A stretch of 64,000 bases of DNA from Ornithodoros turicata. Its lineage: Eukaryota > Arthropoda > Arachnida > Ixodida > Argasidae. A program made the position numbers and the translations under genes. Under the pieces are notes generated by a model, which saw only the letters and a list, made by a program, of their open reading frames with translations, did not search any database and was not told the DNA's origin. The DNA is taken from contig NC_088204.1 of NCBI RefSeq assembly GCF_037126465.1, positions 61,177,771-61,241,770 of the forward strand, given 5' to 3'. The number at the start of each line of letters is the position of its first letter. Position 1 is the first letter of the stretch. Positions 50,998 through 62,104 of this stretch are shown here, piece after piece.

Positions 50998-51950
50998 ATG
51001 GTACCTTTGGTAACGCATGAGGAAGAGAGAAACGGGGAAAATCCTCTTCACTTATTGGCCTCTATGCTTATCACAGGGTTTCTGGCCCTAATTGTTCATG
51101 ATGTGCTGCACCAATATGATACCGCAGTAGCACAGGGACATGGTATCATATTCCAGTGGATTCCTGGTCACTGCGGCATAGCAGGTAACGAGACTGCGGA
51201 TGCTGCTGCGCGCCGAGCACTTCAACAAGGTCACGTACAAACAAACGCCATTTATTTCACCATAGGGGACGCAAAGAGAATGATTTCATGAACTGAGACA
51301 ACAAATGTGCAACTCTTCTTGGCTGACAGGATCTGCTGGATCTCCGCTGTTGTAGAGGGTCGACCCCGAGCTATACGCTTCCAGGTACCTCCGTCGTTTC
51401 CTCGGCAAGCAGCGTGTCTCCTGCACAGGATCCGGCTCAATGTCCCGTACAGCGGTCGGTTGCTCTACAAACTGGCCAAGTCCCCATCTCCAAACTGCAG
51501 TGAGTGCGATGTTGTCGAGGGCACAGAGCACACACTCCTCAGGTGCTCCAAGTATGCCGACAGTCGCAGGACACTAGAAATAACTCTGGCTCGCCTGGAC
51601 TCCCGGCCATTTGACCTTGTAAAGCTCCTGGGTCCTCAGCCATTCAATCACCAAGCAGCTGCATTGAAAGCGCTTCTACGTTTCCTCGAAGAAACTCATC
51701 TGATTGACATTTTGCGAGACTTTCTGGTCCCTCGTTTGTGTCAAGTGTTCCCACTAGTTCGGGATGTTTGTCTCCCGGCCCCCAGCTACTGGGTTTTCTC
51801 ATTCTTTTTATTGATGTCTCTATTTCTTTTTATTTATTTCGGCAAATTGCGGCTAAGTGATCTGGGGAAGCCAGTCTGACTTTGTCGAGACTTAAATCCC
51901 TATTTTTTTCTTTTTCTATCACATCATATCACATCACATCACATGTAAAG
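50998..51950 (+). pseudogene. LINE 3' part: RNase H and terminal zinc knuckle
   Basis: The RNase H signature IIFQWIPGHCGIAGNETADA lies at 51144-51205. After an in-frame TGA (51289-51291) the same frame continues to 51879 with a C..C...H....C knuckle (CSECDVVEGTEHTLLRC). The terminal TATCACATCATATCACATCA repeats at ~51917-51945 look like a LINE 3' tail. This is the 3' end of an I/R1-type non-LTR element with an inactivating stop. GGCGTAGCCAGAA at 50949 and its complement near 51966 flank it and may belong to an older host element. Confidence 0.75.
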
Positions 51951-52250
51951 TCCCGATAGATATTTTTCTGGCTACGCCGCTGGTATTAGTAGACCCTTGA
52001 TAACGCAACTTTCGAATGGGCACCGCCGTGCCACGACGAGGTCGTCCGTAATTTTCGGTAAGCAGACGACACCGCCGTCTTCAAGCCGGCGCACCGAGGA
52101 CCGCTTCGCACCTGTTTTCGGACGCGCAAAACGCGCATTGCAGCCCTCTCGCGAAGTCGCATTTGCCGCTTGTTGTTTATTGTTGTTAGTATACCTTATC
52201 AAAGCACGCAGTACATGATGAAACGATGAAAGATGAAAGTCACTGAAAAG

Positions 52251-52326
52251 GTTAGGCAGCTGTAGGACTCGAACCCACATCTTCTGGATTGCCGGTCCAG
52301 GGCTCTACCAATTGAGCGAAGCTAAC
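52251..52326 (-). repeat. tRNA-derived unit (Ala-GGC-like loop)
   Basis: Minus-strand tRNA-like sequence with D-arm, anticodon loop CCGGCAA in a CTGGA/TCCAG stem and GGTTCGAGTCC. Its flanks repeat those of 48864-49034 (AAAGGTTAG, CTTTTCAGCGACTTCC), so it is treated as a SINE unit. Confidence 0.55.
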
Positions 52327-52497
52327 ACGCCTTTTCAGCGACTTCCAGGGTGCGTCAACTGAAGGGACAAACCAGCCACTCTCTCACTCAACCTCCTTTC
52401 ACTCTTGCATTTTTGCTCACTCATACACGCAGTACATGTTTTCCCGCACAGGGGACCAAACCCCCGTAACGCAGGTCCATGCACAGCCCAAAGCACC

Positions 52498-53252
52498 CAG
52501 GGATGGGCATAAATACATTTTTTGAGTATTTAAATATAAATACAAAATACTTTGTTGACAGGGGTATTTAAATACTCTTCATAAATAGTTTTCGACATGA
52601 GTATTTAAATACAAAATATAAATACTGTATTTAAATACCGTAACTACTACCATAAATACTGTGAGGAAGATGTCATCTGGAATTATGGAAATAATTATGA
52701 TCATAGGGACAAATCAGCAAGAAAGAATAGCATTTATTTGTTAGATTATCATGGCGATTTTAATATTAGAAATTTTTCAAAGACTGCTTCTTTTAGGCAT
52801 TTTCTGTTCGGCCGTACAATCAGATTCGCAAAGGAGAACAGCATCTCCACAGGTGCCGATGAACAAATGCTTGTATTAAATTTGACGAAGATGCTTCGTA
52901 AAACAATGTAATCGGGTAGTCACGACCGTTGTCCGCAACAACAGTGAAAAGCTCGCCATCTAAAATGGTTTGTCGCATGCGCATGCTAGCGCAAACCCGG
53001 CATAATTGCGCCCCAAACTCGCCCTTCTTCCCGAAAGGTCAAATGCAGGGCAACTTTAAGATATGAGTCAGTATATTCTGTATTTAAGAGTATTTATCAA
53101 GTATTTACAAGAATAAATACCCGAAAATTGGTATTTAAATATAATTACAAATACATTTTTCAAGTCTGTATTTAGATACAAAATATAAATACATGTATTT
53201 ATATTTTAAATAGTATTTTAATTAAAATGTATTTAAATACTGCCCATCCCTG
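52498..53252. mobile_element. hAT-like MITE with CAGGGATGGGCA termini
   Basis: CAGGGATGGGCA at the left and TGCCCATCCCTG at the right are perfect 12-bp inverted ends, a classical hAT form. The 8-bp flanks AAAGCACC and GCAGCACC agree at six positions. Both ends are filled with TATTTAAATA units; 755 bp with no transposase. Confidence 0.82.
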
Positions 53253-53460
53253 GCAGCACCCCAACAGCGTCAACACATCAATAACAAGGTGAAGAAAAGC
53301 AATGAAATAATACAAAAATAATTATATACTCGAAAGGAGAGAGAACAGGAGTGCAAACAAATAGCACCGGAAGAGGAAAAGCCAATGACAGTGCAGCCAA
53401 TTAATCAGCACATAAGTACAACAGTCAACCGACGTTTAAAATCTGCTGGAAATGCTGCGC

Positions 53461-53967
53461 TCAACATAATGTCACGATAATAATTAAAAAAAAAACAGGA
53501 ATTAAAAGACTCAAACGTTGGCGCCCATAATCCGTCCTACATTTAGGAATAGTAAATTGATGAGAATGACGGACTGAGTAAGCGGGATGCTGTTCTACTA
53601 AACCAAAAGTACGTTGAAAATTGTCCATGTGGTACTTCGATTCCACAAATATTTTCAAAAGTAGTTTACGTTTATAAGTGGTTATAATGTTAAAAATACC
53701 ATATGTAACCATAATTGGCAATACAGATGCATCAAAGAAAAGACAGCCTATAGCACGCAAGGCCTTATTCTGCATTCGCTGCAAAATAGCTAGATTTGTT
53801 TCAGTGGTCGGTCCCCAGACCAGCATACAATAATACAAACGTGAATAAATTATAGAATAATAAGACATAATTACTGCCTTCACTGGAAGAATGTTTCTAG
53901 CCCTACTTAAGACACCAACAGCCCTAGCGATCTCAGACCTTAAATGACAAACATGAGGTAATGACAC
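53461..53967 (-). pseudogene. LINE reverse transcriptase C-terminal fragment
   Basis: A 168-codon frame typical of CR1-like LINEs after the catalytic motif: IARAVGVLSRARNILP, YYSIIYSRLYYCMLVWG, LQRMQNKALRAIG and PKCRTDYGRQ. The catalytic YxDD is absent because the copy is 5'-truncated. A short A/T-rich end lies at 53480. Confidence 0.75.
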
Positions 53968-54408
53968 GGAAATTATTCATATTTAAAGGCACGACGTGAA
54001 TGAAGATTATGATTTGTGTGACGATGCACGACGTAAATACCAATTCGCTCACGCAGATATTCGCCGCTTTGCAGCTTTGTACGGCGAACAATTATTACAA
54101 AACAACGACCAGCAACGGCAAGCTATCTCCCCCCCAGTTAGAAAAAAATAACTTTAAGATGTGCGTGAAGTGCGAACAAGGTGAACCTCTCAAGTATTGT
54201 TGTGCGCTTCCCCTTGATGAATTCGACCAATCGGAGTGCTTTCCGAGGTCTCCCAAGATTCGGTAAAGTAATGAACCAGCTTTGACAGCAACCATGTTAT
54301 TCGGAATATATGAACATATCAATTTACCGCGAAAATTGTTATAGTAACCACTGTAACGACGGCAGAATATGTCGCGGCGGAACATTCGTCGAAACAAGGA
54401 AGTCCGAA
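53968..54408. other. Intergenic, no gene recognised
   Basis: Between the LINE fragment and the 3' end of the TRAF-like copy. Overlapping frames on both strands have no motif. Confidence 0.3.
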
Positions 54409-55857
54409 CTAATAAACCTGTTGGAGAATTCTTACACCAAGAGTGATTGAGTCATTATGAACAAAGCCTTTGTTCACTGCATCTTGCAGTTTGCAAAGTT
54501 GACGTGTGCCTAAACCCACGTTGGCTGCTCCTACTGGCTTAATGAAGGAACCGCCGTACTTATTTACACTTTTTAGGACGTCAACGTCATGCTCAATACT
54601 CTTTGTGTCATCAGTTGGGTGGACCAACAAGACGGCATAAGGCAGTGTAAAGGGCCATTTCAAGCACGAGTCCTTCGAGCTTTGACAAATACACAGAAAA
54701 GCACCGATGTATAATACCCCGTCATAAGTCCTCATCTCTACTCGCAGTTTAGCAGAGTAGCCAAACAAGTGGAACATATCAGAGGTCCGCGTTACTTGCT
54801 TCTCAGCCAACGATTCCTTTTCAATATCGGCAAAGCGCTCAATGTGATAATAGGCAACATTGTTCACCAAACGCGTAACTGATTGCAGCTCACGTAACAT
54901 TTCTTCAGCAGAGCGAAGCTTCTTGCAACTTTCAAGCACAACTTCCATCGTCCCCTTAACATCATTCGCAGCTTCTTTAACCTCGGATGCACTTTGATCA
55001 GATGAGCCCCGCAGAGCTCTAGAACGACATCTACCTTCTTCGTCGATGCCAGCCTCATCGCCGTTTTCCCCTACGGTCGACGTATGACTAATAACCTCTG
55101 CTGAGGTTACTGCACCCGCTGAAATGATCTCTGACAACACGCGTTTCCCGGTGTCTACACACTTCGTGAGTTCCTCCACCTGATGCATCATGTCACCTGA
55201 TATTTGCTCCTGTTGGTCAAGAAATCTACTTCATGCTTGTCCATTCGCGGATATGCATTGCTTTGCACCGTCGATGTTAACAACGTGAACGTTGAGCTGT
55301 GTTTCAATCGCACACAATCTCTCCATGACAGTATCCAATGCAACGTCCATCTTCCTCTCAATGTCGAAAATATTTCCGTTGGTGCTGACTTGGCTGTCGT
55401 TGCCCGTTGAACTCGCAGCCTGACATTGCTGCTCAGTGTAATGATGTATGATGTCATCGTGTAAGATGGTAGCATGGCACCTGCTACATGTTGCAACGTG
55501 GAAAGCACAATCCTTCAAGAAATGGGTCTTCACTTCGTCTAGAATCCCAACAAAGTCGCATCCGTGACTAGAGTTGCAACAGTGCATCTTCTGTTTCTTG
55601 AGGTGGCTTGGTTTGAAGGTAAGTGTTTGCACTTCATCTTCTTCAACCGTACCGCCATCCAAGGGACAGGCTCGATTGCCTTGCAGAAGTGCCTTGTAAC
55701 AGTGGCTGCACAAAGCGTGGCAACATTCCAGGAAGAACGTCTCTGTAGGAACAACGTGACATAAAGAACACGACCGGACCGAAGGGAGGTCAACAAATTC
55801 AACAGGACGCCAATCTATTGCGTCCGAAAATCCACTCATGTACTCGTACTTTGGCAT
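54409..55857 (-). pseudogene. TRAF-like adaptor, intronless copy with one in-frame TGA
   Basis: From ATG 55857 (MPKYEYMSGFSDAIDW) a single frame of ~482 codons runs to 54409 with one internal TGA (55231-55233). The domain order matches the copy at 5866: RING-like CSLC...CCHALCSHC...CPLDGG, TRAF-type fingers HCCNSSHGC...HFLKDC...CSRC, coiled coil, and TRAF/MATH C-terminus (LKWPFTLPYAVLLVHP). The TGA stands where the other copy has TTA (Leu) in the coiled coil. The first segment alone would give RING plus fingers without the receptor-binding domain. A longer frame upstream (to 55944) is possible but Met55857 aligns with the family start. Confidence 0.8.
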
Positions 55858-55944
55858 GCTGTAAGTTGAGGTTACCACCGTGAGAGTTGCGGTCGAAGTT
55901 AAGCCCACGCTATGCGAAACAGGATACACAGCTGCTCCAGACAA

Positions 55945-57351
55945 CGCGCGATAGCGTTCTGAGAGAGCTCTGCGCGATACGATGCGGGTAAAACGATAAT
56001 GTCGACACCCTGTTGAGAGATTACGTGCGCAATGTGCTTATCTCTTGTCTGATCGTTTACTCTGACGAACGTGCGTGAGCTATAATGATGACGGAGATAA
56101 AGATGATGAAAATTGTACATGTTACACAACATGCATTGAAATAACATTACGTGCATTACATAAATATGCAACTAAATGGTAGTCTCACAAAAAAGTGTAA
56201 CGGGGTGTTGTTGATTTGTTAGAAATTCGCGAAATTATTTGTCCTTAAGTCTATGGGGCGCTCCGCGCCAAAGGTCATGTTTTGTCTCTCCAATGCCCGG
56301 TCGCGTATTTCCAAACCCGCTCCTGTCGACGCCTACTCCCGCCCACTCATTATTGACCGAGCGTGTTACTGGACGGCTAAGTGAAAAGTAAATGATAGAT
56401 CTGTTTAGCTCTCCTTGGATGACGATAAGCAATGTACAAGTTCTTCGAACATTTACGTGCCTTGCTTTTGAGACCACGGATAGTCAACGTTTTCAGTGAA
56501 AGTGACGTTGTGCTGCTGCTTCGTGTCTCCGGTTTGCGATGGCATGAATGCCCACTGTCGTTCAAATTATTTTGAAAAAGAAAGTGCGAAGAGTGAAAAA
56601 CCGAATATAGGCAAAAGCTTTGTTGTATGTAAGCACCTTCGATGGAGTGTAGCAGCATAAGAAATAGCGCTTGCCAATCCCGTCGTAACGTTCTTTACTG
56701 CGATTCTGTGAAGCTCTGCCGTGCTCTGTGAAACTGTTTACGAGGAACGTTGGAATTAAATTATTAAATAAATAAACCGTCGTCGAAGTATGACATGGTC
56801 ATGGTGTATCTGCAAAGACAGCAAGACGTACTGCATGTACTGAAGTCTGCATGTACATAGTGCATGCACAAAAGACGACACTTCTGTGTGTGTGGATACC
56901 TGTGCGTCCTACCTTTTCGGGTTCGGGGGGAGGTGTGATTCGGGTTGTATTTTCCGACTTATAATTCGCTGTGAAATGGAGTTCTGTCAATACATTAAGA
57001 TGATGTCGTTTTCTTTCTGCTTATACTTTTTTACTGATACTGGTTGGCCTCTTTCATGTTGACATAAAAAGTCATGTACACTAGTTATAGGTGGAGACAC
57101 TGCATTATCTTTAAGTAACTAAAGGTTTTGAACAACTGTACGGAGAACTACAACAAATAATCTACTGTGCTTTTCTCCTGATCAGTTTTTTTTGTTCAGT
57201 ACTTCTGACTGCAAGCAGGCAATTGTGGCAATGAACAGGAGAAACAGCATGCATAATATGCACAAACATAGACATGTTGAAATACAGCAAGTGTACCAAA
57301 ATAGCAACAGAATGAAACAGAATGATTCGGATTCAGAAAATTCTGGATTCG
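55945..57351. other. Intergenic, no gene recognised
   Basis: Minus frames at 55899-56171, 56235-56477 and 56377-56658 show no motifs or family resemblance. Confidence 0.3.
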
Positions 57352-57448
57352 TCCCATCTCTAGAAAAAAGTCTTTCAGCTGACCCTGATGTAGCTGGCAT
57401 GCCAAAACACACAGCAGCAACCTTCGCAAGCTGTGGGGGTAGATTCAA
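57352..57448 (-). pseudogene. hAT transposase C-terminal fragment
   Basis: About 30 codons match the hAT dimerisation domain (LAKVAAVCFGMPATSGSAER, then LFS). In complete transposases this Pro-Ala-Thr-Ser...Ser.Glu-Arg.Phe-Ser motif lies near the C-terminus. The frame then runs into unrelated hydrophobic text. This is a remnant of an autonomous hAT, the superfamily whose MITEs populate this window. Confidence 0.75.
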
Positions 57449-57614
57449 GAATTTGAGGACAGTGAGGCCTTTCGGGATCCCGATGCCCCGAGGTGCGGTT
57501 TGCGAGGATAAAATTTAAAATGGAATGTGAGGGTGAGGACGACTGAGGTTAGGTTACTGGTGAGGAAAATTTGGTGAGGGTGAATGAGACCGATAAAGTC
57601 TGCTGAATCTACGC

Positions 57615-58560
57615 TGTGATGACAATGGTACAACCACCGCATGTTGCATACTGGGTTTTAAAGGGGTGGTGCGCATGATCATGAATTACATTTATCTTCT
57701 ACCAGAAGTGCAGTGGAGCAATGTAATTTGAATTACTGTTTACGACATTGGCATCAGTGGTGCAACAAGTGTATTTTGCATATTGCAGTTTAAAGGGACG
57801 GTGCACACGCCTCTAGGGATTTTTACTTAACTTCTTCCAAAGGGGGGGGGGGGACACAGTGGAGCAATGTAATTTGAATTACTATTTACGCTTTGATACC
57901 AGTGGTACAATCGCAGCACGTTGCATATTGCGGTTTAAAGCGGCGATGTGCGCGACCTTAGACATTTTATTCAACTTCTACCTTCAGCACAGCAGAGCAA
58001 TGTAATTTGAATCACTGCACAGCAAAACTTTTCACGCCCTTAAGGATGTTTTTAAAGTTTCCCATGGCGAACACCTTTAGGGGTGTTCCTGAACACCCTT
58101 GGAAAGGGTGTCCATGTAGACACCCTTTCAAAAAGGATGTTATTTCGGAGAAACACCCTTCCAGTATGGAATAATAATATTAGATGCCAGCATAGTTCGT
58201 CATGCTGCATTTCTAACACCTGTTCTTTCCACGTGCGTAGGAAATCTCCGACACCGGTGCTGGAAGAAAGTTTTGCAGGTGCCAAACACGGATCGAACCT
58301 GCAATCCTGAGCAAACCAAGCCAACGCGTTACCGACTGAACTACCGACGATCGTGCGTGCGGAACTGATTATAGGATAGTCATTCTACGGGCTGTCTGTA
58401 ATGTAATTTGAATCTGTTTACCACATTGGCGCTAGTGGTGTAGGCACTGCATGTTTCATATTACAGTTTAAGGATGCACACACTTTTAGGAGAGTCTTTT
58501 GACTTCTTCAGGAGGCACAGGCGGGCAACGTAATTTGAATTACTGTTGATGCGTACGGCG
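57615..58560 (+). repeat. ~130-147-bp tandem repeat, interrupted
   Basis: The phrase ATGTAATTTGAATTACTG recurs near 57721, 57867 and 58000, then at 58401 and ~58528. Each unit also has GTTGCATATTGC and TTTAAAG..G.GTGC. The array is split by about 380 bp (58020-58395) containing a tRNA-like SINE and ACACCCTT-type inverted motifs. Confidence 0.65.
58262..58352 (-). repeat. tRNA-derived SINE fragment
   Basis: Minus strand: GTCGGTAGTTCAGTCGGTAAC (A-box-like) and CAGGTTCGATCCG (B-box-like) at tRNA spacing. The anticodon stem is poor. It lies inside the insertion that splits the tandem array. Confidence 0.5.
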
Positions 58561-59799
58561 GTAGTAGAGTCCTTTAACACCAACGAAACGACTTCAGTTG
58601 TGGTGCCAAAGACATATTATCAACGACTTATGCCATGCCATTCTACTGGAATTGTACCAGAGGCCACAACATAATTCGGAAAAGGCAACAGCAGAGCCTC
58701 ATAAAACTGGCGAAACCCCTTTACGTTTGTGAAGCTTTAAGTGACTATGCCTCGTAGGTAAGGGATACAGCACAGGCGGCCATACCGAAATACATCTAAA
58801 CGGCCGTGGTGCCTTTGTTTATTAGCGTATCGTTTGGCCTCTCTTGTTCTTCAAGTCGCTTCAGCCCACTGAGTTAATGAAGATCAAAACGATCCTGGCT
58901 ATGCTTGTAATATAGGCATACGTGCTACTTTTAATTTACGGCCCACTCACTGTGTTTTTCATCTTTCTTTCTTTCAGGTCTGAACGGCTATACCCCTCTC
59001 CGCGTCTCTTGGAAAGTTTTCCACGTTTACTCTTTTAGCAAGGTTGGACTTATTTACCATCTAATAGGATACAGGTAAGAATGTGAGATAAATTGGAAGT
59101 GTTGTCAAACGTTGATATGCGTATTTGCAATAGACACTCTTGCGATATTTTACATATTGCCAGTATAGCTCTTTTGTCACATGTTCTTTTAGAATACGTT
59201 CTGTCATGTATAGCTGTAAAACACAGTGAGGAGCTCAAAATATGAAAGCAAAGGATCTTGAGACGTGTACTCTGATGTTTCTTCGGTAACGGCATTGCGA
59301 GATATCGTTATTATTGGAAGCAAAGAGTGTACTTGCGGCGACCAGTGTCATTATTTCTGATCTAGAGCTACCTCTTACAAGGCAATGCACTGCTCTAGCT
59401 CAAGGATAAGGGCACTGGTCGTGGAAATCCTTGCTTCCATTGAATATGCATGACATGTATGAAGAGACAAAGGAGATCCGAAACCAGGCCCATTGGAATC
59501 GAAGGCGGCCCTAGTGGGACGTCCATTTCGCATGTATTTGGCTTGATTAGTAGGGTTGTACAACAAACGTCACTTGAAGAGAATGTGTATGTCCCGCGGA
59601 CGTACGCAACATCCGCAAAGGTTCCTCCACGGGATGTTGACGGGCGGTTACTTGTCATCAGATATAATGCACTTGATATCAAAGATGTCGACATTCCAAA
59701 AATAAAAAGGCACACTTTAATGTCATTACAATTCGTCAGAACCATTGGGAATAAGTTATATATTGAGACCATGTAAACAAAATACAGACATTCTTGTCC
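58561..59799. other. Intergenic, no gene recognised
   Basis: The frames at 59395-59772 (minus) and 59450-59776 (plus) mirror each other and have no known motif. Confidence 0.3.
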
Positions 59800-59803
59800 T
59801 TAA

Positions 59804-60204
59804 AGGGGTTGGGACACTTTCATATAAATGTGGTTCATTACATCATGGACGCATTGTAATACACGCCAGAATACCGAGGAAAAATGAATTATTCTTCTCC
59901 GGGTCCTACCTAGCGAGATACGAGCCCTCGACCACATTCCCGACTAAAGCGCAGACGTCACGGCTCAGAGATGCATCCATCCCCATTGGCAGCCGTAAGC
60001 ACGTGACTTCTCGTTCCCCTGCCTTACTGGCGGCGGCGGGGGCTGTGATGTCAGAGTCGCATGAGTTTCGGTATTCGCAGTGCCCATTTTCTCAGTTTCT
60101 ATTACCCTCACCGATCTGAAACTTTCAATGTAGGTACACATTGACGCGAAGAACCGTCTTCTACGTTTATCTCGGATTACGTGGGATGACCTGTCGCGAC
60201 CCCT
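59804..60204. mobile_element. 401-bp MITE with TTAA duplication
   Basis: TTAA at 59800-59803 and 60205-60208 flank inverted ends AGGGGTTGGGACA and TGTCGCGACCCCT (11 of 13 match). TTAA duplications are produced by piggyBac and Kolobok transposases. No coding sequence. Confidence 0.75.
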
Positions 60205-60208
60205 TTAA

Positions 60209-62104
60209 TGTTTAAATAAACCAGATATCTCGTAAAGCAAGGCGCTCTTATATCGGTTTCAATAATTATGATTCAAGGTTGGAGCAAACAGACATGGGCA
60301 TAGGGAAACACACACACGCACAACAGCAGCTGGTTGATTCCATCTAAACTCATGCAGGGTGGTCCGGGCATCATCACCGATTTCCATTGAAAAAATATAT
60401 ATTGTACCGCAACATGCATGCACACAGGAGCAATAAATATTTTGACTCTATGTGGTGTGATCCGCCAGAAAAAAAAAATCCGAAAAAAATTGAATCGGCG
60501 GCGGAGCTTTCTGACGGAGTTTCACATTTTATTCCTCGCCAACGGACGGTCCCAAACTATTGATTTTTTACCGCAGTGTGTCAGGTACAACGGCTTTCGC
60601 CGTGCGAAAACAGCACGCGTCAATTCTGTTTTGATCTTCAATTAAAAATCGCCAAAGTTGCCACAAAATTCAGATTTTTGTCGTATTGGTCTTTGCGCTG
60701 TACTCCTCCTATACACGCCATCGAGATATATGAAGTACCTACGTGTAGGTCGAAGCGTGCTCTTTAAATTGATGTCATAATTACATGTCTGTACCTTGCC
60801 CCCTTCCGACAAGGCGGTGTAGAGTACAGCTATGCTCTCAAAAATGTTTTTTTTTTACTCTCGTTTCTCAAACACACCACCTCCGATTTCCTTAGTGTGA
60901 GCGGCCTGCAGCTCCGCTGCTGTTCCGAAAGTATGAAGACGTTGTGATATTCAGAACCGTGGTCCCAACTTCATTCATAAACGCACATTGCTTTCCAAAT
61001 TTCCATACTCCTTCGTGAGAAATTTGAGAAAAACTACCGGGCGCCGGTTCCACTTGTGACGTCATACTTGGAACTGCGCGGATTGGATAGCCACACCTAG
61101 CCAGCTCTGCCTGGCAACCAGTTTGTGTTTATACTCCGTCATGGCCGCTGTATCGTGCTGAAATAGCTGTCACGAGCTATCGGGGACCACCGCACCGTTT
61201 TATCACGTTTCTTAGAAGAAATACTTCGTCTTCGAGCACGTACTCGTTCTCGTTCTCAATAGCTTTGGTGGTGCTTTCTGCACGCGCAGCAAGTCCGCGC
61301 ATAGTGCGCTGCCAAAGCTATTGAGAATGCTACGAGTACGTCACGCGTTAGGTGTTAGGTCTTGTTGGTAGCATGAAGCACAGTGCGGGCACAGAATGTC
61401 CGCTCACGACGGCCGTCGTTGCACAACGAGGCCATCCTGTAAGGCTTGTTAAAGAAGACCGACAAAACTATCTTTGAGGCTATTAACGACAGCAATTATC
61501 ACGGAACACACCCAAAACATTCACCTTCGCCCATAGATCTCCGCCATCGCATCGACGATTTGGCGTTAGCCAAGCCACGAGCGCGGCTAAGCCAGGACGA
61601 AGCCGGGATTGGTCAGGGTTTGCCGACCACAGGACCGCCGTGCCAGGGAAATTTAAAAAATTGTTTTCTTAAAAACTACAAACAAATGGGTGAAAATTTT
61701 TCACATGTATGCTCCCTGTGCGGTAACGAACGCGCAGCCCAAGCATGGCTCCATTCTGTCGCAGTCGAAAATCGGCGGAGCTGAGCTTTAAAGGGACGGT
61801 CTCGTACAGATCGAGCGATTCCGAAACTTAGCTGAAATTATATTCAAGAGTGCTACAGAAACATGGTCGTGAAGTTTCAACCAGAACAACGAAGTGGTTT
61901 TCGAGAAATTTGAAGAAATATGCCGTGATAGCAGACGACGGAAGTTGCAGCTGGATTCAACTCCCTCTCATGCAACGTCAAATGTGACGTGGTTATGGTA
62001 TTTATGGTGGCAGGTCGCCCATTGGGCGACCGAAGCACAATGCACAAGACAGTCGGGTAGCTGTATGCGCTTTGCGCTTGGAAGTTGTCACGCGCGACGT
62101 CGTT
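60209..62104. other. Intergenic upstream of the P2X7-ballast-like gene
   Basis: No supported gene. It contains the hairpin at 61237-61338 and a further repeat end (TTTAAAGGGACGGTCTCG, 61788). Confidence 0.4.
61237..61338. repeat. Long imperfect hairpin
   Basis: CGTACTCGT and its complement, then TTCTCAATAGCTTTGG and its perfect complement, fold with one small internal loop. The terminal region is ~45 nt with further GCGCG pairing (CACGCGC...GCGCATAG). Confidence 0.65.

Noticed and set aside
59395..59776. Mirrored frames of 108-125 codons
   Set aside because: Both strands open through the same stretch; neither shows motifs or splice context.
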